Positions 46,651 through 54,668 of a DNA stretch of 64,000 nt are shown one piece after another. A program made the position numbers and the translations under genes. Source of the DNA: Breznakibacter sp047600785 (lineage in GTDB: Bacteria > Bacteroidota > Bacteroidia > Bacteroidales > Marinilabiliaceae); contig JASGKH010000002.1 of NCBI GenBank assembly GCA_047600785.1, positions 3,410,001 to 3,474,000 of the forward strand, written 5' to 3'. Numbering within the stretch: position 1 is the first letter of the stretch; every line of letters starts with the position of its first letter. The notes under the pieces are model-generated. The model did not search any database and was not told the DNA's origin. It saw only the letters and a program-made list of their open reading frames with translations.

Positions 46651-47712
46651 GTGAAGTGTCATATTAACAAGTTGCTTTTACTGACTGCCCTGACGTTGTT
46701 TTCGTTCCCGAAAGTATTGGCAAGCAGTCCGGAAAAAGGAGAAAAGTTCAACGCGGTGGAATTAATCATGCACCATATTTCCGATGCGCACAGTTGGACC
46801 ATTTTTAAAAGTGAACACGTCGATATTACCTTGCCTTTGCCCATTATTTTATGGGACGAGGGCAATTTATCGTTTTTTTCTTCGCGAGAGTTCCAACGTG
46901 AAAATAAAGTGGTCACCAAATCCGGTACCCATTTTGTGCTCCACCACGAAAAAATATACAAAACCGACAGCCAAGGAACGATCTTCCTCGATGATCACGG
47001 ACATCCAACCAATAGCCGCCCCTTGGATTTGTCAATAACCAAAAACGTGGTGGGAATGTGGATTGCAATCGCCATTTTGCTGGCTTTATTCTTCTCGGTT
47101 GCCCGTAAATACCGTAACGTAATGGTAAAACCCCGGGGAACCCAGTCGCTAATGGAACCGTTGATTTTGTTCGTCCGCGACGATATTGCCGGAGAGATGA
47201 TCGGAAAAGAAAAATCAGCCAAATACGTTCCTTACTTATTGACCCTTTTCTTTTTTATTTGGATAAACAATTTGTTGGGACTTGTGCCTTTTTTTCCAGG
47301 CGGGGCAAATGTAACCGGAAACATAGCCATCACAGCATTGTTATCGGTTATCACATTGTTAATTACCAACATTAGTGGCTCTAAGTCTTACTGGAAGCAC
47401 ATCGTGGCACCTCCGGGGGTCCCTTATTGGATTACTCCGTTGCTTGTACCCGTTGAAATTATTGGGATTTTTACGAAACCATTTTCATTGATGATGCGTT
47501 TATTCGCCAACATTACGGCAGGCCACATCATCATATTAAGCCTTTTGTCCATCATTTTTGCTGTACAGTCATTAGCTTTTGCACCGGTTTCGATAATCTT
47601 AGTGGTGTTTATGATGGTACTGGAGTTGCTGGTAGGATTCCTGCAAGCGTTTATTTTCACCATGCTCACCGCATTGTTTATTGGTCTGGCAGTACACGAA
47701 GATTCACATTAA
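46651..47712 (+). CDS. atpB: ATP synthase Fo subunit a
   Basis: The 353-aa protein begins at GTG (46651) with a cleavable-looking leader (LLLLTALTLFSFPKVLAS) and a periplasmic extension of about 110 residues, normal in Bacteroidetes. The membrane part follows (FFFIWINNLLGLVPFFPGG, and the stator Arg in SLMMRLFANITAGHII, then GFLQAFIFTMLTALFIGLAV). Subunit a forms the proton half-channels beside the c-ring. It is followed by atpE after 20 bp in the operon atpB-E-F-H-A-G. Confidence 0.97.
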   Translation: MKCHINKLLLLTALTLFSFPKVLASSPEKGEKFNAVELIMHHISDAHSWTIFKSEHVDITLPLPIILWDEGNLSFFSSREFQRENKVVTKSGTHFVLHHEKIYKTDSQGTIFLDDHGHPTNSRPLDLSITKNVVGMWIAIAILLALFFSVARKYRNVMVKPRGTQSLMEPLILFVRDDIAGEMIGKEKSAKYVPYLLTLFFFIWINNLLGLVPFFPGGANVTGNIAITALLSVITLLITNISGSKSYWKHIVAPPGVPYWITPLLVPVEIIGIFTKPFSLMMRLFANITAGHIIILSLLSIIFAVQSLAFAPVSIILVVFMMVLELLVGFLQAFIFTMLTALFIGLAVHEDSH

Positions 47713-47732
47713 TCGTTTAAATAAATAATAAA

Positions 47733-47942
47733 ATGGAACAAGTTGTAAATTTAACCCCTGTAGGTCTTGGATTAATACTTATTGGTTTGGGATTGGGAAT
47801 TGGTTTTATCGGAAAAGGTGCCATGGACGCTATCGGCCGTCAGCCCGAAGCCAGTTCAAAAATCCAAACCGTCATGATTATTGCTGCAGCATTGATCGAA
47901 GGAGCTGGTCTTTTTGCAATTGTGGCGGCAGCATTCTTGTAA
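47733..47942 (+). CDS. atpE: ATP synthase Fo subunit c
   Basis: The 69-aa protein is a helical hairpin: GLGLILIGLGLGIGFIG, polar loop with RQP (AIGRQPEASSK), and IIAAALIEGAGLFAIVAA carrying the ion-binding Glu in the second helix. The Gln and Ser/Thr ligands of sodium-type c subunits are absent, so proton coupling is likely. Confidence 0.97.
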   Translation: MEQVVNLTPVGLGLILIGLGLGIGFIGKGAMDAIGRQPEASSKIQTVMIIAAALIEGAGLFAIVAAAFL

Positions 47943-47955
47943 TAAAATTTGAACC

Positions 47956-48450
47956 ATGAATTTAATTACTCCAGAGCCGGGGCTACTGATATGGTCCTTG
48001 ATCTCGTTCTCCATTCTGGTGCTGTTGTTAGGAATATTCGCATGGAAACCTATTCTGCAGGGCCTGAAACGCAGGGAGGAAACCATTGAGTATTCGCTGA
48101 AGGAAGCCGAACGGAGCCGGATGGAAATGGCGAACCTCGACAAAGAGAGAAAAGTGAAGTTGGAAGAGGCTCGTGTCGAAAGAGATAACATGCTTCAGGA
48201 AGCCAAACGATTGCGCGACAACATTGTGGCTGACGCAAAAAATGTGGCGAGAACCGAAGCTGACAAAATTCTCGAAGATGCCCGCAGGCTGATTCAAGCC
48301 GAAAAGACCGCAGCAATCGAAGACCTTAAAAAGCAAGTTGCTGTACTTTCCGTTGAAATGGCAGGGGTGTTGATGAAAAAAGAGTTGGAAAATCCTGAAA
48401 AACAACAATTGTTAGTAGAACAATTGTTGAAAGAGGTAAATTTCAACTAA
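47956..48450 (+). CDS. atpF: ATP synthase Fo subunit b
   Basis: The 164-aa protein has an N-terminal membrane helix (GLLIWSLISFSILVLLLGIF) followed by the typical b-subunit coil, highly charged with heptad pattern (RREETIEYSLKEAERSRMEM, KNVARTEADKILEDARRL). It is the peripheral stalk that links Fo to F1 through the delta subunit. It lies 13 bp after atpE. A 188-bp gap without a recognisable gene separates it from atpH, larger than other gaps in the operon. Confidence 0.96.
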   Translation: MNLITPEPGLLIWSLISFSILVLLLGIFAWKPILQGLKRREETIEYSLKEAERSRMEMANLDKERKVKLEEARVERDNMLQEAKRLRDNIVADAKNVARTEADKILEDARRLIQAEKTAAIEDLKKQVAVLSVEMAGVLMKKELENPEKQQLLVEQLLKEVNFN

Positions 48451-48638
48451 TTATTGTTGTCGGGTGAAACACTGTTCTTTACGTTTTTTGGAGAGATGGG
48501 AATAAGCAATAATATTTTGTTGCCATCTGTGTTTAAAACCAAAGTAGTGTATATGTCCATGGAAAGCATTCCGCTGTCGGTGGACCCCACCAGATAAGCC
48601 GCAGAATCGGCCAATTGGTTTAAATAAATAGTTTCTGG

Positions 48639-49178
48639 ATGAACCATAGCTTAATATCGGTCAGATATGCGAAGGCCTTGTTCAAGCTTGTAAAAGGACA
48701 AGGACTTCAACATTCCGTGAACAATGACTTGTTGCTTGTGGGATCGGTTATAGATGGCAATAAAGAATTAAAGGGGTTTCTGGCCAATCCGTTGTTCAAG
48801 GAAAGCCAGAAAAAGCAAATCCTGTCTTCCTTGTTTGCCAGCAAGATAAATCCTCTCACCCTCAAGTTTTTGCATTTGGTATTGGACAAAAAACGTGAAG
48901 AGCATTTAAGTGCAATCATTCGTAACTACGGTGACATGTTTCGAAAGGACCAGCACATTTTACGTGTGGTGTACACTGCAGCTGCTTTACCCGATGCCGA
49001 TTTCGAATCGAAGCTAAAGGCCCAACTGGAGACGTTGCTAAAGAGTCAAATCGAACTGAGCGTAAAGGAAAAAAAAGAACTGATCGGAGGATTCACCCTA
49101 TTGGTGGATGGGAAACTGGCAGATACAAGTATTTCATCCAAGCTTAAAACGATTCAGAAACAATTGCTTGCACAATAA
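48639..49178 (+). CDS. atpH: ATP synthase F1 subunit delta
   Basis: The 179-aa protein shows the OSCP/delta pattern: N-terminal helical domain (ISVRYAKALFKLVKGQGLQ, FLANPLFKESQKKQILSSLF) and C-terminal domain (KELIGGFTLLVDGKLADTSI-type ending SSKLKTIQKQL). It joins the peripheral stalk to the top of the F1 head. It follows atpF and precedes atpA by 58 bp. Confidence 0.96.
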   Translation: MNHSLISVRYAKALFKLVKGQGLQHSVNNDLLLVGSVIDGNKELKGFLANPLFKESQKKQILSSLFASKINPLTLKFLHLVLDKKREEHLSAIIRNYGDMFRKDQHILRVVYTAAALPDADFESKLKAQLETLLKSQIELSVKEKKELIGGFTLLVDGKLADTSISSKLKTIQKQLLAQ

Positions 49179-49236
49179 CCTTTTGGCTGTAGGCAATTAC
49201 AGGCCCATTGTAAAACCGTAACGGAATCAACAAAGA

Positions 49237-50820
49237 ATGGAAAATTTTAAACCCTCGGAAATATCGGAACTACTCAAAAAGCAAATTGAAGGATTTCAAA
49301 CATCCTCGGACCTTGAAGATGTAGGAACCGTATTGCAAGTTGGCGACGGTATTGCCCGTGTGTACGGGCTCAACAGTGTCAGATCAAACGAATTGGTTGA
49401 GCTCGAAACCTGCATGGGTGTCGTGCTCAACCTTGAGCAGGATAACGTGGGCGTTGTCTTGTTTGGTGCATCGCAACAGGTAAAAGAGGGCGATCTGGTA
49501 AAGCGTACCGGAAAAATTGCCTCTATTAACGTGGGCGAAGGAATGCTGGGGCGCGTGGTCAATTCCATCGGCCACCCCATTGACGGTAAAGGCCCCATAA
49601 AAGGCGAGCTTTTCGAAATGCCCCTTGAGCGCAAAGCTCCGGGCGTTTTGTTCCGACAACCCGTAAAAGAGCCTTTGCAAACGGGTATCAAAGCAATCGA
49701 TGCGATGACCCCGGTTGGACGAGGCCAACGTGAATTGATCATCGGTGACCGCCAAACAGGGAAAACGACCATTGCCATTGACACAATCCTTAACCAGAAA
49801 GTGTTTTTCGACAAAGGAGAGCCTGTGTATTGCATCTATGTGGCCATTGGGCAAAAAGGATCAACCGTAGCCCAATTGGTAAATACCCTTGAAAAACATG
49901 GTGCCATGGATTACACAGTGGTCGTATCGGCCAATGCATCGGATCCGGCAGCCATGCAATTTTACGCTCCTTTTGCGGGAACGTCCATTGGGGAATACTT
50001 TAGGGATACCGGGCGTCCGGCTCTCATTGTGTACGACGACCTTTCAAAACAAGCAGTATCGTATCGCGAAGTGTCGTTGTTGTTGCGTCGTCCGCCCGGA
50101 CGTGAAGCGTATCCTGGTGATATCTTCTATTTGCATTCCCGATTGTTGGAACGTGCGGCAAAAATTATCGATTCCGATGAAATTGCAAGCAAAATGAACG
50201 ATTTGCCTGATTCTATCAAGGACAAAGTGCGAGGCGGCGGATCATTGACTGCATTACCGATTATCGAAACCCAAGCTGGTGATGTGTCGGCCTATATCCC
50301 CACCAACGTGATTTCGATCACCGACGGACAGATATTTTTGGAAAGCGGTCTGTTCAACTCCGGAATTAGGCCAGCCATCAATGTTGGTATCTCTGTTTCG
50401 CGGGTAGGCGGCAACGCCCAAATAAAATCGATGAAAAAAGTGGCCGGAACATTGAAACTTGATCAGGCCCAATACCGGGAACTGGAAGCCTTTTCAAAAT
50501 TTGGTTCCGATTTGGATGCCGCCACCATGAACGTTTTGGATAAAGGCCGTAAAAACGTTGAAATACTGAAACAACCACAATACCAGCCCATACGGGTCGA
50601 TAAGCAAATAGCTATTATCTATTGTGGGAACAAGGGCCTTTTGAGTGATGTACCCGAGAATAAGATCAAGGATTTTGAGAGGGATTTTATTGAGATGCTG
50701 GAACTAAGTTATCCCGAAACACTCAAAAATTTAGGCGATGGCGTTTTGGACGATCAGGTATCATCCGTGTTGGATAAAGTTGCAGCCGATGTGGCTTCAA
50801 GGTACATTAAGCATGAATAA
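49237..50820 (+). CDS. atpA: ATP synthase F1 subunit alpha
   Basis: The 527-aa protein has all alpha-subunit domains: beta-barrel N-terminus (VGDGIARVYGLNSVRSNE), P-loop GDRQTGKTTIAIDT, VYVAIGQKGSTVAQLV-type strand, the Walker B region ALIVYDDLSKQAVSYREV, the Arg-finger segment (FNSGIRPAINVGISVSRVGG) and the C-terminal helical part. The alpha subunit holds regulatory nucleotide sites and the Arg finger for the beta subunit. Its partner gene atpD is not in the window, so beta and epsilon are encoded elsewhere, as in many Bacteroidetes. Confidence 0.98.
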   Translation: MENFKPSEISELLKKQIEGFQTSSDLEDVGTVLQVGDGIARVYGLNSVRSNELVELETCMGVVLNLEQDNVGVVLFGASQQVKEGDLVKRTGKIASINVGEGMLGRVVNSIGHPIDGKGPIKGELFEMPLERKAPGVLFRQPVKEPLQTGIKAIDAMTPVGRGQRELIIGDRQTGKTTIAIDTILNQKVFFDKGEPVYCIYVAIGQKGSTVAQLVNTLEKHGAMDYTVVVSANASDPAAMQFYAPFAGTSIGEYFRDTGRPALIVYDDLSKQAVSYREVSLLLRRPPGREAYPGDIFYLHSRLLERAAKIIDSDEIASKMNDLPDSIKDKVRGGGSLTALPIIETQAGDVSAYIPTNVISITDGQIFLESGLFNSGIRPAINVGISVSRVGGNAQIKSMKKVAGTLKLDQAQYRELEAFSKFGSDLDAATMNVLDKGRKNVEILKQPQYQPIRVDKQIAIIYCGNKGLLSDVPENKIKDFERDFIEMLELSYPETLKNLGDGVLDDQVSSVLDKVAADVASRYIKHE

Positions 50821-50829
50821 CATAAGAAA

Positions 50830-51708
50830 ATGCCTAATTTAAAGGACATACGCGTACGTATTGGGAGCGTGAAAACAACACGGCAGGTTACCAGTGCCAT
50901 GAAAATGGTATCGGCTGCCAAGTTCCGTAAAGCGCATGACCAGATAGTGGCTTTTCGGCCATATGCATCAAAACTTGAAACAATTTTGGCCGATTTGCTA
51001 GGCGCGTTGGAAGGTGATTTTTCATCCCCCTTTTCGGTGGTCAGGGATTCGAACCGAACATTGATAGTTGTTATCACTTCGAACCGTGGCCTATGTGGTG
51101 CATTTAATTCAAACGTGGTAAAGTTGGCCGAACGGACCATGCAAAGTGATCTTGCACCAGCTGCATCGACAGGTTCCATCGATGTGGTAGCCATCGGCAA
51201 GCAAGGGGCAAAGATGGTAAGGTCTCACGGACGAAAAGTGATGCACGAATTCAATGACCTCTATTCGCACCTTAATTTCAATACAAGTTCAGAAATTGCA
51301 GAAATGTTAATGGACAAGTATTTGAAAGGCGAATATGACAAGGTGGTGCTCGTGTTCAATGAATTTGTCAACGCAGCTTCGCAAAATACAACCGTAAAAC
51401 AGTTTTTGCCTATCGAAATCCCATCTGCCAGGCTTAAAAAGCCGGTTCACGATTTCATATACGAACCTGGCAAAAAAGAAATTGTGGAAAGTATTGTGCC
51501 TAAAGCCATAAAAACATCATTTTACGGGTGTTTACTGGAGTCGTTGGCTGCTGAACATGGAGCCAGGATGACCAGTATGCATAAGGCAACTGATAACGCC
51601 TCCGAACTGTTAAAAGATTTGCAACTGGCGTACAACAAGGCCCGCCAAACTGCTATTACCAACGAAATATTAGAAATAGTAGGGGGAGCAGAAGCTTTGA
51701 ACAAATGA
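50830..51708 (+). CDS. atpG: ATP synthase F1 subunit gamma
   Basis: The 292-aa protein has the N-terminal coiled helix (RVRIGSVKTTRQVTSAMKMV), central Rossmann-like part (LIVVITSNRGLCGAFNSNVV) and C-terminal helix (RMTSMHKATDNASELLKDL, ITNEILEIVGGAEAL). Gamma is the rotor shaft of F1. It follows atpA by 9 bp and ends the operon; a strong terminator lies about 20 bp after its stop codon. Confidence 0.97.
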   Translation: MPNLKDIRVRIGSVKTTRQVTSAMKMVSAAKFRKAHDQIVAFRPYASKLETILADLLGALEGDFSSPFSVVRDSNRTLIVVITSNRGLCGAFNSNVVKLAERTMQSDLAPAASTGSIDVVAIGKQGAKMVRSHGRKVMHEFNDLYSHLNFNTSSEIAEMLMDKYLKGEYDKVVLVFNEFVNAASQNTTVKQFLPIEIPSARLKKPVHDFIYEPGKKEIVESIVPKAIKTSFYGCLLESLAAEHGARMTSMHKATDNASELLKDLQLAYNKARQTAITNEILEIVGGAEALNK

Positions 51709-51727
51709 TCTCCTCACGTATGAAACG

Positions 51728-51757
51728 AAAAAACTCGAAGAGAACTTCGAGTTTTTT
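51728..51757 (+). terminator. Bidirectional rho-independent terminator
   Basis: The stem aaaaaactcgaag/cttcgagtttttt with a 4-nt loop carries A and T tracts on its two sides. It ends the ATP synthase operon and, on the minus strand, the metY transcript. Confidence 0.85.
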
Positions 51758-51782
51758 CGTTTTGGGCACATAAGCAAATAAA

Positions 51783-53078
51783 TTATAGCGAATCAAAAGC
51801 CTGTTGTAAATCGGCTTTAATATCATCGATATGCTCTAAACCAACAGAAATCCTCAGTAAACCCGGTTCTACGCCACTAGCCCTTTGTTCTTCGACCGAT
51901 AGTTGTTCGTGTGTGGTCGAACTTGGATGGATAATAAGGCTTTTGGCATCTCCGATGTTAGCTAAATGACTGATTAACTTTAGATTCGAAATGAGTTTAT
52001 CGGCATTTTCAGCATTGCCTTTAATTTTGAAGGTCAACACGCCACCAAATCCACGTTTTAAATATTTCTTTGCCAACGCATGATAACCGCTGCTCTCTAG
52101 TCCGGGATAATTGACATACTGCACCGCAGAATGTGATTCAAGCCATTTTGCAATCTCCAACGTATTCGATACATGGCGATCCATGCGGAGCGAGAGCGTT
52201 TCGATCCCTTGCAACAGCAAAAACGCATTGAACGGGCTAATGGAAGGACCATAATCCCGGAGTCCCTCGACACGTGCACGTATAATAAAAGCAATGTTGC
52301 CAAACGGACCGCCGGCACCAAATACGTCCCAAAACTTGAGTCCGTGGTAACCTTCCGAGGGTTCGGTAAACATCGGGAACTTCCCATTTGCCCAGTTAAA
52401 ATTGCCACCATCGACAATGACTCCTCCGATGGAAGTCCCATGGCCGCCAATCCATTTAGTTGCCGATTCGACCACAATGTTGGCCCCATGTTCCAATGGG
52501 CGGAAAAGGTAACCGGCTGCACCAAAAGTGTTGTCTACAATCAATGGTATTTGGTGACGTCTGGCAATGTCAGCAATCTTTTCAAAATCGGGAACGTTGA
52601 ATCTGGGATTGCCAATGGTTTCAAGGTAAATGGCTTTAGTTTTGCTATCAACGACCGCCTCAAAATCTGCTGGGTCATCGCCTTCCACAAATTTGACCTG
52701 AATACCCAACCGTTTGAGCTGTACTTTAAATTGGTTATAGGTCCCACCATATAAATACGATGTGGACACAAAGTTATCACCAGCTTGAAGAATATTGGTA
52801 AGCGCCAAGAACTGAGCTGCCTGTCCCGATGAAGTGGCCAAAGCAGCCACCCCTCCTTCAAGGGCTGCTATTCGTTTTTCAAATACATCGGTCGTAGGAT
52901 TCATGATACGGGTGTATATGTTCCCGAATTCCTTAAGGCCGAAAAGATTGGCCGCATGGTCAGCGTCTTTAAACAAGTACGATGAAGTTTGATAGATGGG
53001 TACGGCCCGTGACAGAGTAGATGGATCCACTTCCTGACCGGCATGCAGTTGCAGGGTTTCAAATTTTAATGACGACAT
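51783..53078 (-). CDS. metY: O-acetylhomoserine sulfhydrylase (Cys/Met gamma-family PLP enzyme)
   Basis: The start is the ATG at 53076-53078 (MSSLKFETLQLHAGQEVDP). The 431-aa protein has the Cys/Met metabolism PLP-enzyme fold: QTSSYLFKDADHAANLF, NIYTRIMNPTTDVFEKRIAA, IVDNTFGAAGYLFRPLEHG, the PLP lysine in VESATKWIGGHGTSIGG, and the C-terminal SSTTHEQLSVEEQ and LLRISVGLEHIDDI. Length and the GGHGTSIGG segment favour O-acetylhomoserine (thiol)-lyase, which makes homocysteine from O-acetylhomoserine and sulfide, over cystathionine gamma-synthase. No neighbour from the pathway is present. Confidence 0.92.
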   Translation of the reverse strand: MSSLKFETLQLHAGQEVDPSTLSRAVPIYQTSSYLFKDADHAANLFGLKEFGNIYTRIMNPTTDVFEKRIAALEGGVAALATSSGQAAQFLALTNILQAGDNFVSTSYLYGGTYNQFKVQLKRLGIQVKFVEGDDPADFEAVVDSKTKAIYLETIGNPRFNVPDFEKIADIARRHQIPLIVDNTFGAAGYLFRPLEHGANIVVESATKWIGGHGTSIGGVIVDGGNFNWANGKFPMFTEPSEGYHGLKFWDVFGAGGPFGNIAFIIRARVEGLRDYGPSISPFNAFLLLQGIETLSLRMDRHVSNTLEIAKWLESHSAVQYVNYPGLESSGYHALAKKYLKRGFGGVLTFKIKGNAENADKLISNLKLISHLANIGDAKSLIIHPSSTTHEQLSVEEQRASGVEPGLLRISVGLEHIDDIKADLQQAFDSL

Positions 53079-53417
53079 ATTTCCGTTTTTAATTAAAGCT
53101 GCATCACAAAGCAATCGCTAATCACAAATTAAACAAATAACAACTGCATCTCAAATATGGTTTCAAATGTCAAGTTCCTATTATTCCCATCAAAATACAA
53201 TGCAATACAATGGTGAGACGCAACCAAATTGGAATTTGTTACGTCAAAGAAACACTGGGTTATTTGGGCGAGAATTATTTTATATTGATTATTAGGATAT
53301 TGCAGTGAAAAAAGTGCAATATACATCCAATTTACGATGCAATAATTTAATGCATTAAACGTTTTTTAACTAATTTTTCAAACCCCCATTAATCCTCTAA
53401 CCGTAAACAAGATCACT
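53079..53417. other. Intergenic region upstream of metY
   Basis: This 339-bp AT-rich gap holds the metY leader. I looked for a SAM riboswitch on the minus strand and did not find the conserved core. There is no exact TAnnTTTG element and no gene that I can support. Confidence 0.5.
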
Positions 53418-53549
53418 ATGAAAGCGATAATTTTGAATTTTTGGGTTAAACGTATCACATCAATGGATATTCCGAATAGATTTCTTTTGGCTCAAGTCAT
53501 AATTATTTGTCTGATTGCCATTTGGCTATTTGGAAGCCTAATTGCGTAG
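53418..53549 (+). CDS. Possible 43-aa single-pass membrane miniprotein
   Basis: An ATG at 53418 opens 43 codons ending in TAG at 53547-53549. The peptide has a basic N-terminus (MKAIILNFWVKR) and one hydrophobic stretch (FLLAQVIIICLIAIWLFGS), a plausible small membrane protein. It sits in the gap between metY and the convergent outer-membrane gene, which ends 6 bp away. No family was recognised and no promoter is clear, so it is a weak call. Confidence 0.3.
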   Translation: MKAIILNFWVKRITSMDIPNRFLLAQVIIICLIAIWLFGSLIA

Positions 53550-53554
53550 TTTGT

Positions 53555-54547
53555 TTAAAACATCTTTTTCTCGAACAGACCTTTTTGATGCCCTCTTTTT
53601 GAACCGAAGTACCAGCACACATCAATAACCGGAATAAAGCCCAGGTTGTGTGATGTGCCATAATTGCCCAAGCTCAGTGCATATCCCGCCGACAAACCAA
53701 TGTTGTGTTGCAGCAATACTTCGATCCAAGCTTTTTGCTCTACGGCATCATGACCTGAAAATGTCCCGAACAGATAACGTAACGAAGTACCTGTAAATAA
53801 AATTGAATTGATTTGGTAATCGGCTCTGGCCAAAACGTTTGCAGTATACCCTTTTGCTGTCAGGGCAGGACTTCTGACAGCAAAGAAATGGAGGTCAATC
53901 TGGGTCAGGTCGTTATCTCCCAACGGTATTCCAAAGTCCAATCCCACTGAACCCGTCAATATTAAATAAGGCTGTCGGCCACTGCATCCATAAGTTTTTG
54001 AAAAAGCGCGGCTCACGATCAGTTCGTTTTTTACCGACAAAATATTGGGAATTCGTGCCAGGCTATCGACAAAACTGTAATGTTGTCTTTTTTGCATCCA
54101 TTTGAAACCATTAGTAGCCGAATACAAACCATGGCGGGACGCAATTTTCCAATCTGGGGTGTCATACCACAGTTTTTTAACAAATAGATTGGGGATATGG
54201 TACTCCAACGGAAAAATGGCTTCAAGCTGGAAAGTAGGGTTCAAAGCATATTTAGATGGTTCGATGATGCTTATGTTTCCGGCTTTAGGATAAACAATGC
54301 CGGCTGTCTGCGATTTCCAAATATAATCATCCCGAAAGTCTTTCGCATCAGGATTGAAAGTCCTGGGTGGGGCAAAAGGAGTTTCCCGTTCCTGCTTTTC
54401 AATAGCTTCCTGCTGTTTTTTTGCAATCTCCCGTTTACTTGTCCGCTTCTTCCCCTTGTGACGTTTGTTTGATTGGGCAAACAAATCGGCACTACAGATG
54501 GACAAAACCATTAGCAAAAGCAGCAATATGTGAACGCTTGGTCGCAT
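53555..54547 (-). CDS. Secreted protein of unknown function, probable outer membrane beta-barrel
   Basis: The 330-aa protein has a signal peptide (ILLLLLMVLSICSADLFAQS), a strongly basic stretch (NKRHKGKKRTSKREIAKKQ) and then alternating strands (LILTGSVGLDFGIPLGDND, LTQIDLHFFAVRSPALTA, HNIGLSAGYALSLGNYG), with aromatic residues near the end (VIDVCWYFGSKRGHQKG). This suggests an outer-membrane barrel or a surface-associated protein. No specific family is recognised. It is downstream of otsAB in the same direction, 121 bp away, but a link in function is not clear. Confidence 0.65.
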   Translation of the reverse strand: MRPSVHILLLLLMVLSICSADLFAQSNKRHKGKKRTSKREIAKKQQEAIEKQERETPFAPPRTFNPDAKDFRDDYIWKSQTAGIVYPKAGNISIIEPSKYALNPTFQLEAIFPLEYHIPNLFVKKLWYDTPDWKIASRHGLYSATNGFKWMQKRQHYSFVDSLARIPNILSVKNELIVSRAFSKTYGCSGRQPYLILTGSVGLDFGIPLGDNDLTQIDLHFFAVRSPALTAKGYTANVLARADYQINSILFTGTSLRYLFGTFSGHDAVEQKAWIEVLLQHNIGLSAGYALSLGNYGTSHNLGFIPVIDVCWYFGSKRGHQKGLFEKKMF

Positions 54548-54668
54548 AACAACGGTTTAATACATAACGTGAAATAGTCCAAAATATTTGATGTTGAACA
54601 AATTGCTTTACGATATGTCGAAAAAACTTGATGAAATGCTACCTTGCAACGATCATTGAAAATGGACG

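Noticed and set aside
48447..48647. 66-codon minus-strand frame in the atpF-atpH gap
   Set aside because: It lies antisense inside a transcribed operon and shows no family features; the gap was left without a gene.
53079..53417. SAM riboswitch upstream of metY
   Set aside because: The conserved SAM-I core helices could not be found on the minus strand; absence is not proof since this was by eye.
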